From: Alphaproteobacteria bacterium
GTDB taxonomy: Bacteria > Pseudomonadota > Alphaproteobacteria > Micavibrionales > Micavibrionaceae
Reading direction: 5' to 3'
Length of the DNA: 64,000 nucleotides
NCBI GenBank assembly: GCA_013215815.1
Contig: JABSQP010000003.1
Coordinates: 31,510 to 95,509, forward strand
Numbering within the stretch: the stretch's first letter is position 1; the number at the start of each line of letters is the position of its first letter. The position numbers and the translations under genes are program-made. This document shows positions 53,708 to 61,520 of this stretch, piece after piece. The notes beneath the pieces are model-generated. The model made no database searches. It saw only the letters and a program-made list of their open reading frames with translations, and was not told the DNA's origin.

Positions 53708-53736
53708 TTGCCATAAGTTATGATTTTTGTTAATAT
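53708..53736 (+). promoter_or_regulatory. Promoter TTGCCA-N17-TAATAT for a possibly leaderless 48-aa ORF
   Basis: Direct motif match. Confidence 0.55.
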
Positions 53737-53742
53737 AAAGCC

Positions 53743-53889
53743 ATGCAAAAATTAAAAGGCATCGCCGTACAAGCATTTACCATGCTAGGCAGAAACCCGG
53801 GAGCATTGGACGCATTAGGCAGCATACTCTTATCAGAAGCTGAACAGACAAACGATCAGGGCGGCCCGCCTCCACCAATGGTCGGTTAA
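53743..53889 (+). CDS. Small orphan ORF (48 aa), not in ORF track
   Basis: MQKLKGIAVQAFTMLGRNPGALDALGSILLSEAEQTNDQGGPPPPMVG*; promoter TTGCCA-N17-TAATAT ends 6 nt before ATG. Confidence 0.5.
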   Translation: MQKLKGIAVQAFTMLGRNPGALDALGSILLSEAEQTNDQGGPPPPMVG

Positions 53890-53892
53890 GAA

Positions 53893-54882
53893 CTACAGGT
53901 ACGGATCTTCCTGAGCCATGTAGTTTTGAACATAATCACGCACGCCATCTTCCAGTGACGTAAACTCCTCAGAATAACCGGCATCACGCAACTTCTGCAT
54001 TTCCGCTTGTGTGTAATATTGATACTTCTCACGAAGGCTTTCTGGCATATCCACGTAATTAATCTTCGGCTCTTCACTAGCGGCAGAAAATGTTGCTTCC
54101 GCCAGATCCTTGAAGCTACGCGCCTGCCCTGTTCCCACATTAAATAAACCAGAGACATCAGGGTTCTCGTAAAGCCAAAGCATGACAGAGACGCAGTCCT
54201 TCACGTAAACAAAGTCGCGCAATTGTCCGCCATCTTCATAATCCGTGTGATGAGACTTAAAAAGCCTTGCTGAAGCGCCTGCCATGACCTGAGGATAGAG
54301 CTTACAAATGACGCTCATTTGATCCTCTTTATGGTACTCATTAGGCCCGTAAACGTTGAAAAACTTCAATCCTGCCCATTGGGTCGGTAACGGTTCACTC
54401 TGCGTTTTAAGAACACGTGCAACACGGCGATCAAAGACGTGTTTAGACCAGCCATAAGCATTAAGAGGAAGCAAAGTTTGCAGTTCTTCGGGTGTTTGGA
54501 AATCGCTAAAACCAGCCTTGCCATCACCATAAGTTGCTGCAGAAGAGGCATAGATCATACGCTTGCCATTCTTGCCACACCATTTCCAGATACGGCGCGT
54601 AAGGACAACGTTGGTTTCTACAATCAAATCCACATCCTTTTCGGTTGTCGACGAAATCGCCCCCATATGAAAGATCACTTCGATTTTATCCTTATGGGTT
54701 TCTAAATAATCAAACAGGCGATCCGGATGAACGATATCTTTTAGCTCCCGCTTGGCAATATTACGCCACTTATCTTCTGTGCCGAGCGTATCGCAAATTA
54801 CGATATCCTCATGCCCAGCAGCCTCCAATCCTGCTACCAAATTTGATCCGATAAAACCTGTTCCGCCTGTAACGATAATCAT
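53893..54882 (-). CDS. hldD: ADP-glyceromanno-heptose 6-epimerase
   Basis: IIVTGGTGFIGSNLVAGLEAAG; YASSAATYGDG; LNAYGWSKHVFD; KFFNVYGPNEYHK. Confidence 0.94.
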   Translation of the reverse strand: MIIVTGGTGFIGSNLVAGLEAAGHEDIVICDTLGTEDKWRNIAKRELKDIVHPDRLFDYLETHKDKIEVIFHMGAISSTTEKDVDLIVETNVVLTRRIWKWCGKNGKRMIYASSAATYGDGKAGFSDFQTPEELQTLLPLNAYGWSKHVFDRRVARVLKTQSEPLPTQWAGLKFFNVYGPNEYHKEDQMSVICKLYPQVMAGASARLFKSHHTDYEDGGQLRDFVYVKDCVSVMLWLYENPDVSGLFNVGTGQARSFKDLAEATFSAASEEPKINYVDMPESLREKYQYYTQAEMQKLRDAGYSEEFTSLEDGVRDYVQNYMAQEDPYL

Positions 54883-55016
54883 TTTTTTCTCCGTAAATTT
54901 GTCCTTACCTTACAGCCTCGTTTTTCAAACCTCAAAAGATTTTTCGTGGATAGAATAAGAAAATAAAACAGACTCGCTTGCTCCGACTCGGCGGCCGATG
55001 ATAGAGCTTTTCCATC

Positions 55017-55256
55017 ATGAAAGAGAAAGCCGAAATCATTGACGACATCGCCCGCCTCGCAGGCGGTGCGGCTGGAACGCTTAACAGCATCCGCCAACAG
55101 ATTCACAATGATGTTAAAGCACGCGTCGAAGAAGTTGCGATGAAAATGGACCTCGTTCCACGCGAAGATTTGGACCGTGTAGAAGCTCTTCTTGAAAAAG
55201 CCATCGCAGATCAGAATGATCTTAAACAACGCATAGAGAAGCTAGAGAAAAAATAA
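55017..55256 (+). CDS. ubiK: BMFP/UbiK accessory factor family (YqiC-like)
   Basis: IIDDIARLAGGAAGTLNSIRQQIHNDVKARVEEVAMKMDLVPREDLDRVEALLEKA. Confidence 0.85.
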   Translation: MKEKAEIIDDIARLAGGAAGTLNSIRQQIHNDVKARVEEVAMKMDLVPREDLDRVEALLEKAIADQNDLKQRIEKLEKK

Positions 55257-55258
55257 CC

Positions 55259-55768
55259 ATGCAAAGCCAACAAGAAATCGACCTGTTTATGGATGTCAGC
55301 AACCCACTTGATTGTATTGAAGATATCATGGCGATACACGATTGGACATTTGAACGTCCAAACGAAGATGAGCTAACAGTCGAAGTATCAGGACAGTTTG
55401 GTCACTATCAAATGGTTTTTGTTTGGCAGGATGACGTCAACGCGCTGCAATTTTCTGCTAAAATGGACGCGTGCATCCACGAGAGCAAAATTGACGAAGC
55501 AAAAAAAGTAATGAGCGAGATTAACGCCGATTTATGGCTTGGCCATTTCGATCTACAAAAAGGATCAAACCAACCTACGTTCCGTCATACGAGCCTACTT
55601 CGCGGTATGACAGAAACGTCTGGCGCTGTTTACGTTGAAGATATGATCCAGATCGCATTAGCGGAGTGCGAGCGTTTCTATATGACGTTCGATTTGCTCT
55701 CAAAAACAACATCACAAGGCCAGGAAGACCTGAACCTTTCTATGATGGATGTTTGCGGCGCTGCTTAA
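55259..55768 (+). CDS. YbjN domain-containing protein
   Basis: NPLDCIEDIMAIHDWTFERPNEDELTVEVSGQFGHYQMVFVW. Confidence 0.82.
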   Translation: MQSQQEIDLFMDVSNPLDCIEDIMAIHDWTFERPNEDELTVEVSGQFGHYQMVFVWQDDVNALQFSAKMDACIHESKIDEAKKVMSEINADLWLGHFDLQKGSNQPTFRHTSLLRGMTETSGAVYVEDMIQIALAECERFYMTFDLLSKTTSQGQEDLNLSMMDVCGAA

Positions 55769-55795
55769 AACCTTAAAACACAAGGACTACAAAGC

Positions 55796-56608
55796 ATGAA
55801 CACCCTCTCCCCTGCTACTATTTTATTAGCCGGGTGCGGCAAAATGGGTTCAGCTATGGTTCAAGGGTGGATCAGTAAAAACCTACTCAAACACACCTAT
55901 ATCCTGGATCCAAACGGCCTTCCCGATGAATTACAGGGAAACGATTGCATCTCTCTGGAAACACCAGAAAACATAGATTTCAGCACAATTGATTTGGTTG
56001 TCTTGGCCGTAAAGCCTCAGATCATGGCTGATGTTTGTGCTACTATGAAACCACATATAAATGAAAACACCCCGCTTCTCTCTATTGCGGCAGGACAATC
56101 TATTACAGGATTACAGAGTTATTTTCAAGAAAATCAGCCTGTTATCCGCTCTATGCCCAACACGCCAGCGGCGATTGGCAAAGGCATTACAGCGGCAATT
56201 ACGAGTCACACCGTTTCACATGAAACAAAAAGCCTTGCTGAGCAATTGTTACAGGCAAGCGGCGATATCATATGGTTAGATGATGAAGCATATATGGACG
56301 CCGTTACGGCCCTATCAGGGAGTGGCCCCGCCTATGTTTTCTACCTTATAGAGATCATGACACAGGCTGGTAAAGACATAGGCCTATCCGCACAGCACGC
56401 AGAAAAACTGGCGCGTCAGACGGTTATTGGCGCATCGGCGCTTGCAGAGACAGAAAATCAAACATCTGCTGCAACTTTGCGTGAAAATGTCACAAGCCCC
56501 GGCGGCACAACAGCGGCAGCTTTAGATAAACTCATGGACGGGCGCATGCAGGAGCTTTTTACCGAAGCGCTTACAGCTGCAAAAGATCGCAGTATCGAAT
56601 TATCTTAA
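55796..56608 (+). CDS. proC: Pyrroline-5-carboxylate reductase
   Basis: LLAGCGKMGSAMVQGWI; LAVKPQIM; RSMPNTPAAIGKG; SGSGPAYVFYLIE; SPGGTTAAAL. Confidence 0.96.
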   Translation: MNTLSPATILLAGCGKMGSAMVQGWISKNLLKHTYILDPNGLPDELQGNDCISLETPENIDFSTIDLVVLAVKPQIMADVCATMKPHINENTPLLSIAAGQSITGLQSYFQENQPVIRSMPNTPAAIGKGITAAITSHTVSHETKSLAEQLLQASGDIIWLDDEAYMDAVTALSGSGPAYVFYLIEIMTQAGKDIGLSAQHAEKLARQTVIGASALAETENQTSAATLRENVTSPGGTTAAALDKLMDGRMQELFTEALTAAKDRSIELS

Positions 56609-56614
56609 GGATTA

Positions 56615-57325
56615 TCACTGAGCCAACTGACGCATCTTCTTTTTGGGCTGCGAAACATCTGCACCGCGCAGATATATTGGTTCTACACGCACTTCATCGC
56701 TTGGGACTGAGCGTTCTGAAACGATATCACAAAGCAAAATCGGGTCAGGTTGCGTCACGTTTTCTAAGTAATTTAAAGATACACCACCTAATTCTTGTTT
56801 AAAGCGCTCCAAGCAATCTCCGCCAATCTGTATATCTTCGCTCTCACTTATCATCTCAATAATATCAGCAGCGTTCGTCGCGACCATCTCTGTCACTGCG
56901 TTTCCATTTGCATCAAACCCTTGCGCGTAAAAATCCTGCCGCTTGGTCTCTAACACCACCAGCAAAGGCGATGTTACGCCCTCAGCGCGATAATGCGCTT
57001 GAACAAAATCAAAACTATCTACACCAACAACAGGCTTGTTAAGCGCCATACCAAGGCTCCGCGCCGTTGAAAGCCCCAAACGAAGCCCGGTGAAAGAACC
57101 TGGGCCATTCGTGCTGGCAATCACATCTAAATCAGCGAATGCTACACTCGCTTCGTCTAAAACATCCTGTATCATAGGCACAAGGAGCTTTGCCTGATCA
57201 CGCTGCGTTTCCACTTGCTTGCTAATACGTTGCCCATCAGCGCCCGTAAAAGCCACATTACACCCCGTTAACGCCGTATCAAAAGCCAATATATTTTTCT
57301 TTACCTCACTCATGCTCGGCACCAT
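56615..57325 (-). CDS. tsaB: tRNA threonylcarbamoyladenosine biosynthesis protein TsaB
   Basis: [41 protein letters not shown]. Confidence 0.93.
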   Translation of the reverse strand: MVPSMSEVKKNILAFDTALTGCNVAFTGADGQRISKQVETQRDQAKLLVPMIQDVLDEASVAFADLDVIASTNGPGSFTGLRLGLSTARSLGMALNKPVVGVDSFDFVQAHYRAEGVTSPLLVVLETKRQDFYAQGFDANGNAVTEMVATNAADIIEMISESEDIQIGGDCLERFKQELGGVSLNYLENVTQPDPILLCDIVSERSVPSDEVRVEPIYLRGADVSQPKKKMRQLAQ

Positions 57326-57359
57326 AGCGTTACACTCTGAAATACGCTACATCTATCTT

Positions 57360-58076
57360 ATGCGCTTTCTTTGTTTGTTATTACTGCTTTTGATGCCCTC
57401 CGTTGCTATCGCACAAGATAACAGTGCGGCGCTTCTCCTATACCAGAGCTCAGGGGAAGCGTTTCAAACAGCAGAAGAGTTCGAAGACCAGTTAGATTAT
57501 ATCAAAGACACGGGCAACATAGCGCCACTAAAAAACATCCTACAAAAATGGAAGGATCAAAACTCCCAAGAACCAAAGGCGACCTCAATAATATTTAGAG
57601 GCAATAATCGTCCCTTTTTAGAAAAAGCAGTACCGCTTCTAAAAAAAAACAAAATTCCATTCACCTTGTTCATATATCCCCCCTCGACAGATACTGGTAC
57701 GCCCGAACTTCTAGGCTGGAACGACATTATAAAACTACACAATACAGGGCTCGTCACAATCGGCATGGAGCTGAAGTATGATCGTCCCTACCAAGGGCTA
57801 GAAGGCTTTAAAAAAGATCTCAACACAAGTCGGGCATATATGAGAGAAAAACTAGGCTTCATTCCGCGCCTGATTTTTCTTCCAGAATATAGCGACAAGC
57901 AACTGAAGGCCGTTCATGATCAGGGCTTCATCCCTCTCACGATCTCATCTAAGATAGCGCTCAACCCATTTTCAGAATTTTATCACAAGCCTGTTACAAC
58001 CCTATACATGCGCAAAAGCATGAGCAATGAATTCGCCCTAAACTTGATTTTAAACGGGAAATGGAATGCGAATTAA
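57360..58076 (+). CDS. Exported polysaccharide deacetylase-like protein, apparently lacking catalytic motifs
   Basis: MRFLCLLLLLLMPSVAIAQ signal; FLEKAVPLLKKNKIPFTLFIYP NodB-like core; ATG 57360 preferred over track start. Confidence 0.7.
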   Translation: MRFLCLLLLLLMPSVAIAQDNSAALLLYQSSGEAFQTAEEFEDQLDYIKDTGNIAPLKNILQKWKDQNSQEPKATSIIFRGNNRPFLEKAVPLLKKNKIPFTLFIYPPSTDTGTPELLGWNDIIKLHNTGLVTIGMELKYDRPYQGLEGFKKDLNTSRAYMREKLGFIPRLIFLPEYSDKQLKAVHDQGFIPLTISSKIALNPFSEFYHKPVTTLYMRKSMSNEFALNLILNGKWNAN

Positions 58077-58636
58077 GCCGCGGACTGACGAACTTCGAGA
58101 ACTTCCGGCACGTAATGGCGTAGCATGTTTTCGACACCACTCTTGAGTGTCATTGTCGCGCTTGGACAACCTGAGCACGCACCACGCATTTGAAGGTAAA
58201 CAACACCATCTTCAAACTTTTCAAAAACAATGTCACCACCGTCCATCGCAACCATTGGGCGCACGCGTGTATCTAAAAGCTCTTTGATTTGGGCTGTGAT
58301 TTCATCATCATCATCTTCAGAAGCAGATTCTTTCTCTTGCGGTGAAAAACCTTCAGCAAAAAGAGGCTGACCAATTGTAAAATGCTCCATGATCACAGCC
58401 ATGATACGCGTTTTTAATGTCTCCCAACTAGCTTCTTCATCTTTTGTTACCGAAACAAAATCTGAACCGAAAAAGACCCCAGTCACATCCCCTAGCTGGA
58501 AAAGTTGTTCAGCCAAAGGTGATTCAACAGCCTTCTCCTTACTAGTGAATTCAGCGACACCGCGCTCCATAACAGTTTTACCTGGAAGAAACTTGATTGT
58601 TAAAGGATTTGGAGTTTGTTCGGTTTGTATAAACAT
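58073..58636 (-). CDS. nfuA: NifU-like Fe-S scaffold (Nfu N-domain plus CXXC C-domain)
   Basis: MFIQTEQTPNPLTIKFLPGKTV; VRPMVAMDGGDIVFEKFEDGVVYLQMRGACSGCPSATMTLKSGVENML. Confidence 0.93.
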   Translation of the reverse strand: MFIQTEQTPNPLTIKFLPGKTVMERGVAEFTSKEKAVESPLAEQLFQLGDVTGVFFGSDFVSVTKDEEASWETLKTRIMAVIMEHFTIGQPLFAEGFSPQEKESASEDDDDEITAQIKELLDTRVRPMVAMDGGDIVFEKFEDGVVYLQMRGACSGCPSATMTLKSGVENMLRHYVPEVLEVRQSAA

Positions 58637-58675
58637 GAAAGCGTTTTACGCTTCTTAAAGTGCATTTGTCAAATA

Positions 58676-58861
58676 CTACCAATCAGATTCGGTATCGTAA
58701 TCATCATAGGCATAATTATCACCACCATCATCTTCGTAATCACCCTCAACATCTTCCCAATACTCGCCGGTATAAACACCAGCATCCCATAGAGGTTTTT
58801 GCGCGTGATACATGACCACTAAAACAGCAATACCAATGATAAATCGGATGAGTTTGATCAT
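58676..58861 (-). CDS. Small membrane-anchored protein with acidic, Tyr-rich tail
   Basis: MIKLIRFIIGIAVLVVMYHAQKPLWDAGVYTGEYWEDVEGDYEDDGGDNYAYDDYDTESDW. Confidence 0.55.
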   Translation of the reverse strand: MIKLIRFIIGIAVLVVMYHAQKPLWDAGVYTGEYWEDVEGDYEDDGGDNYAYDDYDTESDW

Positions 58862-58872
58862 ATATGAAGAGC

Positions 58873-59523
58873 TTAGTTATAACCGATAGTACCTTCAGGC
58901 CCTGTTTGCGCCCAAAAATACTGATCTACTCTCTTTAAGAAATCATCATAATCGCCCGTTTTGCGCTCATGATAAATTTTTCTAAAATCAATGGATTTAA
59001 TGATGCTACGGAAATCATTCTCCCATGTCTCATAGGCATGATTTAAGCTGGAGCATTCAACAACAAAAAGCTTATCGTAATACAAAGAAGCAAAAAGAAG
59101 ACCTCGGCGTGTCTGATTGACCGTGCCCTCGCGCAACGTCCAAGACCCTTGAGCATACGAAGCAACCCAGCGGCCTAACCCCGCACCATCATAAATACTA
59201 TCAATCATATAATCGTCATAAAGCCCCATATAAGACTTCCAGAACTCTGTACTGACGGCATCTTTTTGAACAGCCTGCCCATACTTTGCCGGAAAAATAA
59301 CGTAACGACTATCATCAGCTACGTTCACCTTGCATTGAGGTTTAGCAAGGTTTGCAGGTCCCTCAATCGTTAGAACTGTGTCAGGGTTTTGATTGTTTTG
59401 TTTTTCCCAAGTATCCGGATATGTCAGCGTCAAACCACTCTTTGGATCTTGCCAAAAGAAATAATCAGCCTGAGCCGCTGTTGGAATGAGAAGAATAGCA
59501 ATAGCGAATAAAATACGAGTCAT
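58873..59523 (-). CDS. Exported hypothetical protein
   Basis: MTRILFAIAILLIPTAAQADYFFWQDPKSGLTLTYPDTWEKQ signal peptide and PsbP-like opening; ATG 59523 preferred. Confidence 0.65.
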   Translation of the reverse strand: MTRILFAIAILLIPTAAQADYFFWQDPKSGLTLTYPDTWEKQNNQNPDTVLTIEGPANLAKPQCKVNVADDSRYVIFPAKYGQAVQKDAVSTEFWKSYMGLYDDYMIDSIYDGAGLGRWVASYAQGSWTLREGTVNQTRRGLLFASLYYDKLFVVECSSLNHAYETWENDFRSIIKSIDFRKIYHERKTGDYDDFLKRVDQYFWAQTGPEGTIGYN

Positions 59524-59584
59524 AACAGCATTATAATGAAAAGGCTTTTGCCTGTCATATAATGAATTACGGACAGTCAACAGA

Positions 59585-59812
59585 TTAAGCCGCATGCTTT
59601 TGTGGTTGACCCGCTCTGACGATACAACGCCTAGCAATCTGCTCTCTCAACTTAAACCTAGCATTGCGTTCCCAAGCTTCCTGAAGCTCTGGAGACGCTG
59701 AAACAACAGGCCGCTTACGACGCAAATCCGCACTTAAGCGTTTGATTTGTTTGTTCTTTGCTTGCACAGCAAAGTGCCCGGACATACCCATGTCCGCCTG
59801 GCCGTTTAACAT
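59585..59812 (-). CDS. Small basic protein
   Basis: ~75 aa; SD AGAGGTG; leader nearly identical to that of ORF 60203..60355. Confidence 0.5.
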   Translation of the reverse strand: MLNGQADMGMSGHFAVQAKNKQIKRLSADLRRKRPVVSASPELQEAWERNARFKLREQIARRCIVRAGQPQKHAA

Positions 59813-59972
59813 CACACACCTCTTTTTTATTATTGTTACAAAGTTAAACGTTATAGGAAGACTATGTACAATATTGCGCTCAAGAGTCTAGAAGATTTTT
59901 CATATCGATTAAGAAACTATAGGAAAACAACGCTTACGAAAGATCGAAAGCGGTGGATAACGTGCCCCTGCT

Positions 59973-60185
59973 CTAAAGCTTATTATGCCAGTTTGTGCCG
60001 TGTTTTATCCGCATCCGTATGCGCTGTTCTAGCGTAAGCTCTGCCGCTTTTTCCAAGACCATCTGGCGCTCAGGAGAAATCGGGGGAGCCCCGAAGTAAG
60101 CTTCATCTCCCTCTCTTTCTGACCAATATGCTGGGTCAGCAGAGTCGAAAGTTCGTGATAATATTCCCTTTGGATCATCGAACAT
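59973..60185 (-). CDS. Small hypothetical protein (70 aa)
   Basis: TTTGGAGGTACGTC-ATG SD; C-terminal helix resembles that of 59585..59812. Confidence 0.6.
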   Translation of the reverse strand: MFDDPKGILSRTFDSADPAYWSEREGDEAYFGAPPISPERQMVLEKAAELTLEQRIRMRIKHGTNWHNKL

Positions 60186-60202
60186 GACGTACCTCCAAAA
60201 TG

Positions 60203-60355
60203 CTATTTCGACGCTCGTGGTTGATCTCTAGGAATAGATGGAAACATGCGGCTAGCTAATTCCGCCAAATGATCAGGATCAATCTTTGTATTATCAGTAC
60301 TTTTTACAGCACCTGTGAAAGCAGGCTCAGACGTAATTATAGTATCTTTTGGCAT
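60203..60355 (-). CDS. Small hypothetical protein (50 aa), not in ORF track
   Basis: MPKDTIITSEPAFTGAVKSTDNTKIDPDHLAELASRMFPSIPRDQPRASK* with AAAAGAGGTGTGTG-ATG leader. Confidence 0.55.
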   Translation of the reverse strand: MPKDTIITSEPAFTGAVKSTDNTKIDPDHLAELASRMFPSIPRDQPRASK

Positions 60356-60367
60356 CACACACCTCTT

Positions 60368-60384
60368 TTGTAATTTAATTACAA
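60368..60384. promoter_or_regulatory. Perfect 17-nt inverted repeat TTGTAATT-T-AATTACAA upstream of small ORF
   Basis: Direct palindrome, immediately upstream of SD of ORF 60203..60355. Confidence 0.6.
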
Positions 60385-60503
60385 TTTATTATCGTTGAGT
60401 GAAAACATGACCAAAACTGAATACAGAAGTCTACGGCTTTTTACACATTATGTGAAAATAGCAATAAAATTACGTGTTTTAGTGGATAACTAAATTGGGC
60501 GTT

Positions 60504-61517
60504 CTATGACCAAAAGCCCATGAGCTTTGCCGCTTCATCGCAAGTTGGCTGTGCTAGCTCATTCGCCTTCTCTGCGCCCGCACGAAGGATAGCATCAATC
60601 TCAGCTGGATCGGCCATAAGCTCGTTCATACGATTCGTAATCGGAGAGAGTTTCTCAACCGCCAAATCGGCAAGAGCCGGCTTAAATTCAGAGAATTGCT
60701 TTCCGCCAAATTCGTTCATGACCTGCTCTTTTGTTTGATCAGATAGAGCGGCGTAAATACCAAGGAGGTTATCTGCCTCTGGACGCCCTTCACACTCTTT
60801 CTCATTCGAAGGAAGCGCATCAGGATCACTCTTGGCTTTCTTAATCTTCTTGGCAATCGTATCTGCATCATCCGTTAAGTTGATACGTGTCATATCACTT
60901 TCAGCGGATTTACTCATCTTCTGTGTCCCATCACGAAGGCTCATCACACGCGTAGCCTCTCCCGTAATCACAGGCTCTGGCAATGGGAAAAACTCTTCAC
61001 CGCAGTTAAACTTCTCGTTAAAGCTGCCTGCGATATCGCGCGCGAGCTCTAAATGTTGCTTTTGATCATCACCAACAGGCACGTGCGTTGCCTTGTAAAT
61101 CAGGATATCCGCAGCCATTAGGATCGGATAAGAGTAAAGCCCGACAGAGGCTTTCTCTTTGTTCTTACCCGCCTTCTCCTTGAACTGCGTCATACGATTC
61201 AACCAGCCCATCGGCGTTGTTGCCGTAAAAAGCCATGCAAGCTGCGCGTGTGCGGGCACCGCGCTTTGCGCGAAAATATATGAACGTTTGGGATCAACAC
61301 CCGCTGCAATGTAAGCCGCAGCAGTCTCACGCGTCGCATTAGCTAGCGCCTCTTTATCATGCGGCACAGTAATCGCATGCAAATCCACAACACCATATAG
61401 GCACTCATTCACGCCGCCGTCTTCATCTTGCATTGCCACCCAATTACGCAGCGCACCCAGATAGTTTCCTAACTGAAGTCTGTTCGTTGGTTGCATACAA
61501 GAGAGAATACGTTTCAT
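60504..61517 (-). CDS. trpS: Tryptophanyl-tRNA synthetase
   Basis: [56 protein letters not shown]. Confidence 0.97.
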   Translation of the reverse strand: MKRILSCMQPTNRLQLGNYLGALRNWVAMQDEDGGVNECLYGVVDLHAITVPHDKEALANATRETAAAYIAAGVDPKRSYIFAQSAVPAHAQLAWLFTATTPMGWLNRMTQFKEKAGKNKEKASVGLYSYPILMAADILIYKATHVPVGDDQKQHLELARDIAGSFNEKFNCGEEFFPLPEPVITGEATRVMSLRDGTQKMSKSAESDMTRINLTDDADTIAKKIKKAKSDPDALPSNEKECEGRPEADNLLGIYAALSDQTKEQVMNEFGGKQFSEFKPALADLAVEKLSPITNRMNELMADPAEIDAILRAGAEKANELAQPTCDEAAKLMGFWS

Positions 61518-61520
61518 GGC

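Noticed and set aside
54879-55229. 116-aa minus-strand ORF
   Set aside because: Antisense to the clear UbiK/BMFP gene at 55017-55256.
57219-57359. N-terminal extension of the NodB-like ORF
   Set aside because: Antisense to tsaB start; signal peptide begins at ATG 57360.
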